Origin: Hungatella sp. | Lineage (GTDB): Bacteria; Bacillota; Clostridia; Lachnospirales; Lachnospiraceae | DNA: 64,000 nucleotides | Assembly (NCBI GenBank): GCA_022792815.1 | Contig: JAAWBS010000021.1 | Span: forward strand, 62,001-126,000 | Reading direction: 5' to 3' | Shown: one piece after another, positions 1-9,128 of the stretch | Layout of the letters: each line of letters starts with the position of its first letter | Numbering within the stretch: position 1 is the first letter of the stretch | The notes under the pieces: model-generated | What the model saw: the letters and a program-made list of their open reading frames with translations, nothing else | What the model was told of the DNA's origin: nothing | The model's database searches: none | Translations under genes and position numbers: made by a program

Positions 1-1179
1 AAACATGATTGAGAGCGGAATATTCAATAGGGCACTTGTCAGCGCCATGACGCTATACAATTTCACATCTCCAATCCCACATAGAAACGAAGCATAATTT
101 CCAGAAAATAAATATATTATAAAATATACAGCCATTACAAAGAGCATATTGGAGCTGTAATCTATCGCATGACCCAGCCATAGTCTTGATATCGGTTCAA
201 TCAAAATAAACAGCATAAAAATTCCAACAGATAAAACTACTGCAATCCATTGCATTTTATTGAATTTTTCACATATCCATTTATATTCTCCCTGTACCTT
301 CGCATTGGTAAAGGCAGACCACATCGGCATGATGACAACTCCCTGTAATTGTACAAATACCATAAATAATTTATATGCCACAGAATAAGGCGTTACATCC
401 GAGGCAGTGAAAAGCTTTGAAATTAGTATATTGTCGGTTGAATTCATTACAAGCGCACTGATCTGACCACAAAAAAATAAAATTCCCAAGGAGGTAATGG
501 AATGGATAAGTTCCCTATTGAATTTATTTTTTTGTAATCTTAGATATGGATATTTTCTAAAAATATAAATATTTAGAATGCCGTTAACGATCACTGAAGA
601 GCTTCCAAGAGTCAACGAAATCAAAACCATATCTGCAGGTCTGAAAGCTCTGCAAAGCAGAACAAATATGATATTCAATATATGCAAAAAAAGTCCGCAA
701 ACAGAGGCAAGTGCCGGCTGCTGCATGGAATAGGTAATCGTATTTCCGAGTGACAAAACAAAATTTATGCAAATAAATAATACAGTAATCCAGACAGCTA
801 ATCTGACATTTTCACCGGCAATACTTATATTTAGAAAAGTCGGCAGGTCAATCAATAATGATATCACCCAAAAACATCCGAAGATACATACAGAAATTAC
901 TGATATCACCGCATAAGAAGTAGCTACAATCTCGCCGGATTTTTGGTCGTCTCCCGCGGCCAAGCTCTCGGCCAACTTATTACGCATCCCGTTGCCTATA
1001 CCGATATCAAACACGCTGAACCAATTGACAAAGGCCGAAATTGTAGCCCAAACCCCATACTTTTCGTCTCCCAGATAGTCTAATAGTACAGGAATATAGA
1101 TCATTGAGAGAAGCATGGTTAAAGGTTTAAGAATCACATTGATACCGATATTTTTATATAATCTTTTATCATTCATCAT
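1..1179 (-). CDS. Polysaccharide flippase (Wzx/RfbX-like), C-terminus cut by window edge
   Basis: Membrane protein expected to flip lipid-linked repeat units across the cytoplasmic membrane. The frame is open from an ATG at 1179 through base 1 (393 codons seen; the family is usually 420-500 aa). The N-terminus reads MMNDKRLYKNIGINVILKP, followed by IPVLLDYLGDEKYGVW and FDIGIGNGMRNKLAE, the typical start of Wzx/MATE-like polysaccharide exporters, with repeated hydrophobic segments after it. Its ATG overlaps the TGA of the upstream gene (ATGA), so translation is probably coupled. It is the most promoter-distal gene of the locus seen here. Substrate specificity cannot be read from the sequence. 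Confidence 0.88.
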   Translation of the reverse strand, partial: MMNDKRLYKNIGINVILKPLTMLLSMIYIPVLLDYLGDEKYGVWATISAFVNWFSVFDIGIGNGMRNKLAESLAAGDDQKSGEIVATSYAVISVISVCIFGCFWVISLLIDLPTFLNISIAGENVRLAVWITVLFICINFVLSLGNTITYSMQQPALASVCGLFLHILNIIFVLLCRAFRPADMVLISLTLGSSSVIVNGILNIYIFRKYPYLRLQKNKFNRELIHSITSLGILFFCGQISALVMNSTDNILISKLFTASDVTPYSVAYKLFMVFVQLQGVVIMPMWSAFTNAKVQGEYKWICEKFNKMQWIAVVLSVGIFMLFILIEPISRLWLGHAIDYSSNMLFVMAVYFIIYLFSGNYASFLCGIGDVKLYSVMALTSALLNIPLSIMF

Positions 1180-2099
1180 CTTTGTTTCAACACAATCGTT
1201 TTCTTATAATTAAGGTTATTGAACATTACTGCCGCACTGGTCACATTTGATACACCACATATTAAGTAATCACATTTGCTTAATAACAGCGCATCTAATA
1301 ATACTTCTCTTCCCAACAAATAGTGATGATGGGAACGATTAAAATTCTGTTTATGTATCCCGACAGAAGAATGTCCTGATGAGCGATACGCATTTAATGA
1401 AAATACCATATCTCCATATTTCTCTTTAAACCAATTAACCGCATCTATTTCGTCACAGCAGAGAAAAATCCTAAAATTTCTTCTGCCCTCTAGCAATTCA
1501 TCTACTTTATTAGAAATATTTATTATTCTCGGAGGAATGGAATGAAATTTTCTTTTCTCATTCATATCCGTCCCTCGTATATGGACGCCTATGCATTCTT
1601 GATCCGAAATGTATTTTTTATATAGAGAGGAACATTCATCTAAAATTTCTTTATGAACAGGAATCCTTTCCGACTGTAAAAGATATAATTTCCTTACCAT
1701 TTCCTCTGTAATATGTCCTTGATTTATATGATAGACCGGAACTCCTAAATCACCATAGTATTGATTCTTAGATAATACATAATTACCAGAAGCATAAGCT
1801 TCTTCAATATGTATACGATCTGGTTGTTTAAAATAATACTCCCAGCTATTTAATATTCCATGATATTCATTCTCTTCAGAATATAAGGTGGGATAGTTTT
1901 GCATGTCAACTACACTTTTCCAGCCGTGCTGATCCGCATAGATTATATTAGACAACACATAAAAGTAGTTTGAAAAAAAGCCTTCCCACAACGGCTTTCT
2001 TCTAATTATATAATAGATGTCTTTGTTTCGATCTGTTATATGTTTTTTTTCTATATATCGAAAATAATCTAACTTGGCTTCAATCCAGTTGTGTATCAT
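1176..2099 (-). CDS. Fucosyltransferase-like glycosyltransferase (HxRxTD family)
   Basis: 307 aa. The motif GVHIRGTDMNEKRKF near residue 170 is the donor-binding HxRxxD signature shared by GT11/GT23/GT65-type fucosyltransferases. It is followed by a Rossmann-like FRIFLCCDEIDAVNWF and a C-terminal CDYLICGVSNVTSAA, the usual GDP-sugar-binding end of the fold. A second divergent member of the same family lies at 5959-7035 with the same order of motifs. GGAGGAATT precedes the ATG. The role is inferred: transfer of a sugar, perhaps fucose, to the repeat unit. Donor and linkage are unknown. Confidence 0.75.
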   Translation of the reverse strand: MIHNWIEAKLDYFRYIEKKHITDRNKDIYYIIRRKPLWEGFFSNYFYVLSNIIYADQHGWKSVVDMQNYPTLYSEENEYHGILNSWEYYFKQPDRIHIEEAYASGNYVLSKNQYYGDLGVPVYHINQGHITEEMVRKLYLLQSERIPVHKEILDECSSLYKKYISDQECIGVHIRGTDMNEKRKFHSIPPRIINISNKVDELLEGRRNFRIFLCCDEIDAVNWFKEKYGDMVFSLNAYRSSGHSSVGIHKQNFNRSHHHYLLGREVLLDALLLSKCDYLICGVSNVTSAAVMFNNLNYKKTIVLKQR

Positions 2100-2123
2100 A
2101 ATTCCTCCGGCAATAGCATCAAC

Positions 2124-2729
2124 TTATATATGTTTCACGATCCTGGCAGGATTACCTGCCACAACTGTATAGGCAGGGACGTCATGCGTCACTACCGCCC
2201 CGGCGCCGATTACAGCTCCTTCACCAATAGTTACCCCCTTTAATACGATTACATTTCTCCCAATCCATACTTTATCTTTAATGGTGATCGGCGAAGTCTT
2301 CACTACAGACCAGTCTTTATTTTTCAAAGGGTTATGATATTTTATATTATCGTCTATGACCTGAATCACATCATTTTTCCTTTCGCCAAAAAAAATCGAA
2401 TGCGAATCATGATCATAGAGAATCGTTCCTCCGGCGATAATGACATCATCTCCTATCATATCATCTGATCTGCAGATAATGGTCGCTCCGCCGCTTATCT
2501 GAGTTCTGGAACCTATGTTTAAACTGCCTTTTTCTGTCTCAAATATGATATTTCCCCCAATCAAAGAATGTTCACCGACAGTAACGTATATTTTCCCCCT
2601 CTGAGGATTTGATAAACGCAGCGAAAATGTATTTTCAAACATTACATTCTTATCACACTGCAAAAATATTTTTTTCTTTTTTAGTTCTCTCTTTAAATGG
2701 CAAGACTTAATAAAATATTTCAGATTCAT
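2124..2729 (-). CDS. Hexapeptide-repeat O-acetyltransferase
   Basis: 201 aa left-handed beta-helix acyltransferase. Hexad repeats run through most of the protein, ending in [37 protein letters not shown] and a final PARIVKHI, the hallmark C-terminus of the maltose/galactoside acetyltransferase (Xat/NodL) group. It probably O-acetylates a sugar of the surface polysaccharide using acetyl-CoA. Its start overlaps the 3' end of the epimerase gene by 23 nt and is preceded by GAAGGTAAAT. Confidence 0.82.
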   Translation of the reverse strand: MNLKYFIKSCHLKRELKKKKIFLQCDKNVMFENTFSLRLSNPQRGKIYVTVGEHSLIGGNIIFETEKGSLNIGSRTQISGGATIICRSDDMIGDDVIIAGGTILYDHDSHSIFFGERKNDVIQVIDDNIKYHNPLKNKDWSVVKTSPITIKDKVWIGRNVIVLKGVTIGEGAVIGAGAVVTHDVPAYTVVAGNPARIVKHI

Positions 2730-3621
2730 ATTTACCTTCTTTTAACCAATCACAATATTTTTTTATTCCCTCTTCAAATGATATACTCTGATGATATTGT
2801 AACTCCTTTAATAATGTCACATCTGCCTTCCAGTGATTCGGATCCCCTTCACGTACATACTGATTAAAACAGATAGAAGATTCATCTAAGTGAAACTCTT
2901 TTGCAAAAAGTCTCGCTGCTTCACTTATTTTTATCTCTATCCCGTTTCCCACATTAAATATAGATTCATCGGATTCTGCTGTGGCAATTAAAAAGATAGC
3001 TTTTACCAGATCATCAATATAAATATAGTCTCTGCTTTCATCTCCTGTTCCATACATATCCAAGCGACCTGTCTTTTTCAATTTACAAAACATATCCCAA
3101 AAAATCTGTTTTTGTAATCCAACACCATATGCGGAAAAAATACGTGCAATTTTAATGTCCATACCATAATTTACTTTAAAATAAATACAAATATCTTCAC
3201 ATAATTGTTTATGTAATGCATATGGCGACATCGAATTTAAGGGAGCTCTTTCACTCACTGGCAAAAATGGAGGATTTCCATATACACCTGCGCTGGATAA
3301 AAAAACCAGACGCGATCGCATCTCTAACTTTTTCATCGCAAATATTAAATTATGAGTAGCTTGTACATTATTAATAAAATCTTCATTTGGTCTTTTGATG
3401 GAATCCTGTACATTTGCCGCACCCGCACAGTGAATAATAATATCTGGAGATATGGATTTCAGATTCTCCAAAACCGATGCCCAATCTTCTAACCTGACAG
3501 CCTTTCCTTCTCCTTTATCATTCTTTTTTACCCATCTGATCACATGATGATTTTGTACGAAAAAGTAGTTTGATACTGCATTTCCAATAAATCCGTTAGC
3601 TCCTGTAATTAATATATTCAT
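2707..3621 (-). CDS. NAD-dependent sugar epimerase/dehydratase (SDR family)
   Basis: 304 aa extended short-chain dehydrogenase/reductase. The N-terminal GANGFIG motif (about residues 7-13) binds NAD(P), a Ser-Ser-Ala stretch lies at 109-111, and the catalytic Tyr134-x3-Lys138 sits in [21 protein letters not shown] and the IFNVGNG segment are typical of GalE/RmlB-like nucleotide-sugar enzymes. It likely makes or modifies a nucleotide-sugar precursor. The exact reaction (4-epimerase, 4,6-dehydratase or reductase) is not decidable. Only a weak GGGGGT ribosome site precedes the ATG. Confidence 0.82.
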   Translation of the reverse strand: MNILITGANGFIGNAVSNYFFVQNHHVIRWVKKNDKGEGKAVRLEDWASVLENLKSISPDIIIHCAGAANVQDSIKRPNEDFINNVQATHNLIFAMKKLEMRSRLVFLSSAGVYGNPPFLPVSERAPLNSMSPYALHKQLCEDICIYFKVNYGMDIKIARIFSAYGVGLQKQIFWDMFCKLKKTGRLDMYGTGDESRDYIYIDDLVKAIFLIATAESDESIFNVGNGIEIKISEAARLFAKEFHLDESSICFNQYVREGDPNHWKADVTLLKELQYHQSISFEEGIKKYCDWLKEGKYESEIFY

Positions 3622-3642
3622 ATATAAGAATCTACCCCCAGA

Positions 3643-4779
3643 CTAATATTCCTCTATTACCCTTTCAAATACCTTAGAATACCTCTCCGCGTAATTGTAC
3701 ATCTTTTTCAATCCATTTCTTATATCGCATTGATGGTCAATTTCATTTTCTTGTTCCAATATCTGTTCCAGTTCATCGGAATTCAATGGGTCAAACAAAA
3801 TACATTTCTCATTTTTCTGCTCCCTGTGAACGGACAGATCTGAAAGTATTATGGTTTTATCTAATACCTTTGCATCTTCTACCACGGTTCCCCAGCCTTC
3901 AAATAAAGAGGGCTGTATGATATATTCGGCATTCTTCATAATAGCGATCTGCTCTTCTCTTGCAATAAATCCTAATAGACATATATGTCCTGAAAGTATT
4001 GAATCATTGAATAAGCTTTTTATCTCTTCAATATATTTTTGATTTCTTTCATCTGACATCCGGCCAGTAAACACATAAATATATTCAGAATGAGGATTTT
4101 TCGTAAAATACTTTTTTAACGCTTCCAAAACAATTTTATGGTTTTTATGCTGCCAAAATTGATTCATAATACAGGCATATTTTTTGCCATTCAAATTAAA
4201 TTTTTCTAATATCCCATATTCATTCTGTTCTATTTTATAAATTATATCTTCAATATAAGACACGAATGGCATAACATATACATTCCTTTTTGTCTGCGAA
4301 TAAAACCTTCTGAAATCATTCATAGAATCATTACTGCTCAAAATCAGAGGAGCACGGTTATTACCCTTATATTCAAATTCAAGCGTCCGGTTTATTAGCT
4401 GTTTTTCAGAAAAGAACTCCGGAAAATAGTTATGCTGAAAATCAGGAATCCACATAATTGGCTTAATTCCAAAACACCTTTTTATGAAATTCGGAATTTT
4501 TTCTAATCTTGGACCTGGATATAAATATCCTCCTTTATGTTTTATAAGATACCTGAGCAGTTCTAAATTATTTTCCCTTTTTCCTCTCCCCTTGCAGGTG
4601 ATAACACAAATTTTTTCTTTCGCGAAATCAAACAAGTGTCTGTTTTCAAAACTTGTAAAAACTACTAATCTATCAGATAAATGTTTATTTTGCATCAACT
4701 GAAACACAATATTTCTGCTATAATAGATTCCACCTATCCAGTTTTTATCACCGAATGCTCGGATAATGATTTTTTCCAT
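3643..4779 (-). CDS. GT4-family glycosyltransferase
   Basis: 378 aa. The C-terminal half carries KYACIMNQFWQHKNHK, IYVFTGRMSD and the E-x7-E region FEGWGTVVEDAKVL, diagnostic of GT-B fold family 4 transferases. The ATG at 4779 (MEKIIIRAFG) was chosen over an in-frame upstream start at 4809: GAGGAAAA lies at the right distance before it, and it begins 12 nt after the stop of the upstream polymerase instead of overlapping it. It presumably adds one sugar of the repeat unit at the cytoplasmic face. The substrate is unknown. Confidence 0.85.
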   Translation of the reverse strand: MEKIIIRAFGDKNWIGGIYYSRNIVFQLMQNKHLSDRLVVFTSFENRHLFDFAKEKICVITCKGRGKRENNLELLRYLIKHKGGYLYPGPRLEKIPNFIKRCFGIKPIMWIPDFQHNYFPEFFSEKQLINRTLEFEYKGNNRAPLILSSNDSMNDFRRFYSQTKRNVYVMPFVSYIEDIIYKIEQNEYGILEKFNLNGKKYACIMNQFWQHKNHKIVLEALKKYFTKNPHSEYIYVFTGRMSDERNQKYIEEIKSLFNDSILSGHICLLGFIAREEQIAIMKNAEYIIQPSLFEGWGTVVEDAKVLDKTIILSDLSVHREQKNEKCILFDPLNSDELEQILEQENEIDHQCDIRNGLKKMYNYAERYSKVFERVIEEY

Positions 4780-4790
4780 ATTTATTTTCC

Positions 4791-5948
4791 TCAAATGATT
4801 TTTGGGCAATTACCTTTAAAATAAGTATATAGACAAAACGCGGTCAGTACAAATAAATTGTAAGTCCCTATAGGCTCATTGCAAAGTGACAGAATCGTCC
4901 ATACTATAACAGCACATTTGACCATTATATCTGTTTTTGCTTTCATTATATTGAAGAACCATCCCGCAACTAAACCCAAACCAAGTAAACCAAAATCATA
5001 TATATACAAGAAAAAACTATTTGTGGTATCAAGATTCCCAATTCCATTTCCCAAAATAGGATGTTCCAGTATGCCTTCTATTAAAATATACATATCACCG
5101 AGTCTTCCGGTAAGGCTCTCTATTCTTGATCTTTTTCGTTCTATCCATATGCTGATTAAAATGCCGCAGACTCCTGCAGAAACAGGCAGAGATTCAACCA
5201 CTCGCATATAGTTTTTACTTCTATATAGGAAGTAGATTCCTAAAATCAAGCACAAAAGTATAGCACCCATAGTTGAAGTTGTTGACACTACGGCTATTCC
5301 AAGTATAATTGCCTTTATATAATTTGTTTTTTTTCGAAAAAAAAGTTCAAAAATCAAAGCGTAATTAATCCAGATCATATATAAACCTGGCTCTAAAAAT
5401 GGGCCATTACAGGAATTAAACTGCATTCCAAATACTTTTCTAAGATCATGCCACCTATAATAGATATTAAAATAATTTGTAAACTTCAAATCATCAATAA
5501 TAATAGATTTTCCGGTATCTACAAAGGGGCCTATATCAAAGAGCAGCCACATAATCAGGTAAAAAATAGTAATGAAAAAGAAAAGAGAGGCTAACTCCTT
5601 AAGTAAATTAATTCTCTTTTTTTGACAATACAGATAAAAAACAAATACACCCAATATCCTCAATGAAGTAGTACAGTATACCTTTATACTTCCTCCTGCC
5701 AAATAGGTTAAAAAAGCAAGTCCTACTCCCCCTGTAAAAAACAGGATAATTTTATAGAAATCTCTTTTTCCAAGCCCCAATAGCCCTATACACAAAAATA
5801 TATTGGTGAATATTTTTGCCAATCCATTAAACGAGCGATAGACAACATTATACATAGAACCAGAGGTGTAAATAAGAAGAATAAGGCAAATGTAAGTATA
5901 GAGAAGCAAAATATTGCATCTCGAGTTCAATTTCAATAGTCTAAACAT
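4791..5948 (-). CDS. O-antigen polymerase/ligase-like membrane protein (Wzy-like)
   Basis: 385 aa and almost entirely hydrophobic, with about ten predicted membrane segments. A longer extracytoplasmic stretch around residues 150-190 contains GPFLEPGLYMIW. The HPILGNGIGN motif near residue 290 resembles the HPLLGxGxGN signature of Wzy/WaaL-type proteins. It probably polymerises flipped repeat units outside the membrane, consistent with a flippase in the same operon. Sequence identity in this family is low, so the call rests on topology, the short motif and context. Confidence 0.75.
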   Translation of the reverse strand: MFRLLKLNSRCNILLLYTYICLILLIYTSGSMYNVVYRSFNGLAKIFTNIFLCIGLLGLGKRDFYKIILFFTGGVGLAFLTYLAGGSIKVYCTTSLRILGVFVFYLYCQKKRINLLKELASLFFFITIFYLIMWLLFDIGPFVDTGKSIIIDDLKFTNYFNIYYRWHDLRKVFGMQFNSCNGPFLEPGLYMIWINYALIFELFFRKKTNYIKAIILGIAVVSTTSTMGAILLCLILGIYFLYRSKNYMRVVESLPVSAGVCGILISIWIERKRSRIESLTGRLGDMYILIEGILEHPILGNGIGNLDTTNSFFLYIYDFGLLGLGLVAGWFFNIMKAKTDIMVKCAVIVWTILSLCNEPIGTYNLFVLTAFCLYTYFKGNCPKII

Positions 5949-5958
5949 ATATATTATC

Positions 5959-7035
5959 CTACAATTTTTTCTTAAGCATATTATGAAACGGAGATCGAAC
6001 CTCTTTCAAATTATGGTGAATTCCTTTATCAATGATCTCAATATAATCATATTTTTCTTCACGAGCTCTTTTTACAATTCTTGCACAAATAGAAACATTT
6101 GAATTGCCCGCAATTAATCCATCACACATCCCCAGTGTATAGAAATCCTTGATAATTTCCAGTCCCAACAAATACTTGTGATGTTCCCTTTCAACCATAT
6201 AATTTCCATAGTGAATCGCATTGCCATCCACAGATCGATAGGTATTCTTATAAAATTCTAATTTATCGCCAAAGCAATCTTGAAATAAATTAACCACACG
6301 CTGATCATCCGTAGCCAAAAAGATCTTTTCATACTTTCTCTCTGTAAAGGCTTTTTTCGCAATATCCAAATATTCCGCTGGTGATACGGCCACGGGATGC
6401 CGATTATAGCCTTGATTAAAATCCGTGGCTCTCACATGTACTCCAAGCGTTTTCCCTCCATTGGCCGCTTCATTTAATTCGAACTCAATCGTCTCCTTTA
6501 CCCTATCATTTAGTTTCATATATTTCTTGAAGATTTTTGCTAAAAAATCAATTTCCTGCTCATCAGGTATCTCGTAAGACCCCATTTTTCCAAAAAGCGT
6601 CGCATCATAAGGTTTTGACCGGGTTACCTTCATATAACGATTTATATCCGTTACTCCTATGTCTGAAACCGTTTTGAAAAAGTATTCAAACACATTATCT
6701 CCCAGCCCTGCGGATTCATCATAATACATAGAATTCGGACCGATCCGAACGACCGGACAAAAACCGAAAAAGTCACTGTACGCCAACAATTGCAATAACG
6801 TTTTGACTAATGAGCTGAATCCATTATAGCGATAGTCATAATCCATATTAATGTAATAAATCCATTTTCCTGTTTCTTCAGCATCTGTTACATTGACATT
6901 AATCATATAGGGGCTGTTTATAGCTTGGATTATTTTTTTACAGTTATCTTCATTCCCAAGATTTTTTATGATTGTCAACACACAGCCCAACCGCGGGTTT
7001 TCTTTTATTTTAAATTTCAATCTGTCCAAATTCAT
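5959..7035 (-). CDS. Fucosyltransferase-like glycosyltransferase (HxRxTD family), second copy
   Basis: 358 aa. GVHVRATDFNQGYNRHP carries the HxRxxD donor-binding signature. KIFLATDDQRVVNLFQ and GMCDGLIAGNSNVSICA match the C-terminal motifs of the protein encoded at 1176-2099, so the two are divergent members of one family. The N-terminal 150 residues are longer than in the partner and probably form the acceptor domain. The ATG overlaps the stop of the upstream cytidylyltransferase gene (ATGA). Family assignment (GT11/GT23-like) is from motifs; donor and acceptor are unknown. Confidence 0.77.
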   Translation of the reverse strand: MNLDRLKFKIKENPRLGCVLTIIKNLGNEDNCKKIIQAINSPYMINVNVTDAEETGKWIYYINMDYDYRYNGFSSLVKTLLQLLAYSDFFGFCPVVRIGPNSMYYDESAGLGDNVFEYFFKTVSDIGVTDINRYMKVTRSKPYDATLFGKMGSYEIPDEQEIDFLAKIFKKYMKLNDRVKETIEFELNEAANGGKTLGVHVRATDFNQGYNRHPVAVSPAEYLDIAKKAFTERKYEKIFLATDDQRVVNLFQDCFGDKLEFYKNTYRSVDGNAIHYGNYMVEREHHKYLLGLEIIKDFYTLGMCDGLIAGNSNVSICARIVKRAREEKYDYIEIIDKGIHHNLKEVRSPFHNMLKKKL

Positions 7036-8216
7036 ATCGTTTCAACCACATTAGAAAGAAGAAAATCAACGATCTCTCTGATTACTCCTCCCCCACCCTT
7101 TGTTTTTGTGACATATTTCGCAACATCCTTTATCTGCTCGACCGCATCCGAAGGACAGCAGCCAAAACCGACCGATTTTATTAAGTCCAGATCATTCATG
7201 TCATCTCCCACATAGGCAACATTGCGCAAATCGATCCCACATTCCTCACATATTCTTGTGACAGCCGTAATCTTATCTATACATCCTTGCTCAAGAAAAT
7301 CTAAATTTAATTTTCCGGCCCGTCTTCGGTTCAGTTCAACATTCTCACTTGTAATAATTCCTGTTAGTATTCCTTGTTTTTTTAGCAATGCAAATCCCAT
7401 TCCATCTCTTGTATTAAATTTCTTCAGCTCATCACCGTTTTCAGAATAATACATCCCTCCATCTGTCAAACAGCCGTCACAGTCTGTTAAAAAGAGTTTA
7501 ATTTCCGGAATCTTTTCAAAATCCGCAACTTCTCTTTTTTTCATTAATCCCTCGATCGTTACCCAATCTTCAGGCTCGTCAATCTCAAAAAAAGTATCTT
7601 CGCTCATCTCTACTGCTTTTATCTTTCCCGATAATCGATTTGCAGAGTTTATTAAGCACACCTTGGAAGTAATATAAAATGCTCCGTTTTCAACAAGATA
7701 TCCATTAAAATCCTGTCTCCGCGGACGCTGTAAAACATCGTAATTCGTTGGGTAGGCATATCCGTTCTCATCCTTCTCCCAGTTAAATCTTTTTTGTGGA
7801 ACAACCGATAAAACACTATCTACATCATCTTCATAAAAAACCTGAAAACCTCGATTCAAATCTGCTGCCTCAAGCAGTGGAGAAGTGGCTTGTATCAAAG
7901 CAATGTTGTCAAATTCAAAGGCGGCAGCAAACTCAAGCATAGCTGATTCAGTGGAAGCCGTATCCGACGCCGATTCGGCAGATCGCCCTATCACCTCAAC
8001 TTTCGCGAAGGTTTCTCCTTGTTCCCTATCTTTTATAGATTCCACTGTTTCTTTGATTGATAGGCTGTCAGTCGCCACATAGACTTTATCGATAAATCTA
8101 CATTCACAGGCTGCTTTTATTGTCCAATATACCAGTGGTTTTCCATTCATAATTTTAATGTTTTTAAGAGGAATAGATTTGCTGCCTCCGCGTACCGGTA
8201 TGAACGCTGCATTCAT
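7032..8216 (-). CDS. neuA: CMP-nonulosonate (sialic acid) cytidylyltransferase fused to KdsC-like HAD phosphatase
   Basis: 394 aa bifunctional protein. Residues 1-230 are an acylneuraminate cytidylyltransferase: IPVRGGSKSIPLKN is the CTP-binding loop, followed by ALIQATSPLL. Residues about 238-394 are a KdsC/YrbI-type HAD phosphatase with catalytic DCDG (Asp245/Asp247), IITSE, the QGCIDK lysine and YVGDDMNDLDL, all intact. The start at 8216 (MNAAFIPV) was chosen because AGGAGAAAA precedes it; an upstream in-frame codon at 8234 lacks this. The phosphatase domain implies a 9-phosphorylated nonulosonate intermediate. It sits directly downstream of the neuB-like gene. Whether the sugar is Neu5Ac, Kdn or another nonulosonate is open. 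Confidence 0.88.
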   Translation of the reverse strand: MNAAFIPVRGGSKSIPLKNIKIMNGKPLVYWTIKAACECRFIDKVYVATDSLSIKETVESIKDREQGETFAKVEVIGRSAESASDTASTESAMLEFAAAFEFDNIALIQATSPLLEAADLNRGFQVFYEDDVDSVLSVVPQKRFNWEKDENGYAYPTNYDVLQRPRRQDFNGYLVENGAFYITSKVCLINSANRLSGKIKAVEMSEDTFFEIDEPEDWVTIEGLMKKREVADFEKIPEIKLFLTDCDGCLTDGGMYYSENGDELKKFNTRDGMGFALLKKQGILTGIITSENVELNRRRAGKLNLDFLEQGCIDKITAVTRICEECGIDLRNVAYVGDDMNDLDLIKSVGFGCCPSDAVEQIKDVAKYVTKTKGGGGVIREIVDFLLSNVVETI

Positions 8217-8234
8217 AGTTTTTCTCCTCGCCAA

Positions 8235-9104
8235 TCAATGGTTTCTATATTTCAATTTCTCTCTTTGAATTTGTTCGATCTTAAGGATTTCATTTTTTTT
8301 ATATGTCAGTGATTCGTAGACTGCATGAAGATTTCTTACAAGCTTCCTTACTCCATCCGGTTCGAGTGAGGCTGCGTGATCGGTACCTTTCCAAGTACGA
8401 TCCAAGGTATAGTGCCGCTCCAAATACGCCGCTCCAAGAGTATAGGCCGCTATATCTACAGCAATTCCCAAATGATGTCCAGAGAATCCGATTGATTTCA
8501 CACGTCCTTCATATTGTTCCTTCATACGGATAATCTCCAGCAGACATACATCCTTAAATGGTACCGGGTAACCGGAAGTACAATTGTAGAGAATCAGATC
8601 CTTCGCCCTTCCTTTTCTTTCAAAAAGTTCGACTATCTGCTCTTCCTCTTCTTTTGTCGTCATACCAAAAGAAAGCTGAATCTCACCTTCATAATGATCG
8701 CAAAGCCATTGAAGCATTTCAAAATGAGTATTACATGCTGATGGGATCTTAATAAACCGTGGGTTAAGATCGGATATTTCTTTTGCGCTGGTCAAATCCC
8801 ATACAGATGTGGAGTAAATAATACCAGCTTCCTCACACCATTTTTTTAACTGCCGATGCTGATCTGCATCAAACTCAAGAAATTCTCGATGGGCCCCGTA
8901 TGTATCTCCATAAGAATTAGCAGGATTCGGATGCGGCGCATCATATTGTTCGGGTGTAAGGAGTTCTCTTGGACAGCGCTTCTGAAATTTGATCGCATCT
9001 GCCTTACAGAAATGGGCGGCTATCTCAATAAGATCCTTTGCTATCTCCATTTGCCCCATATGATTACATCCCGCTTCCACAATAATAAAAGGTTTCTTAT
9101 ACAT
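8235..9104 (-). CDS. neuB: Nonulosonate (N-acetylneuraminate-type) synthase, NeuB family, lacking the SAF domain
   Basis: 289 aa TIM-barrel synthase condensing phosphoenolpyruvate with a hexosamine-type aldose. Visible NeuB motifs are IVEAGCNHMG (residues 8-17), DAIKFQKR (36-43), FIKIPSACNTHFEMLQW, LSFGMTTKEEE and ERHYTLDRTWKGTDH. Usual length is about 340-350 aa because a C-terminal antifreeze-like SAF domain covers the active site. Here the gene stops soon after the barrel, with no sign of a downstream frameshift in the 18 nt before neuA. The partner enzyme is the CMP-sugar synthetase next door. No NeuC-type epimerase is in the window. Confidence 0.87.
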   Translation of the reverse strand: MYKKPFIIVEAGCNHMGQMEIAKDLIEIAAHFCKADAIKFQKRCPRELLTPEQYDAPHPNPANSYGDTYGAHREFLEFDADQHRQLKKWCEEAGIIYSTSVWDLTSAKEISDLNPRFIKIPSACNTHFEMLQWLCDHYEGEIQLSFGMTTKEEEEQIVELFERKGRAKDLILYNCTSGYPVPFKDVCLLEIIRMKEQYEGRVKSIGFSGHHLGIAVDIAAYTLGAAYLERHYTLDRTWKGTDHAASLEPDGVRKLVRNLHAVYESLTYKKNEILKIEQIQREKLKYRNH

Positions 9105-9128
9105 AGTTAAATTCTTCCTTTCCCCCTG

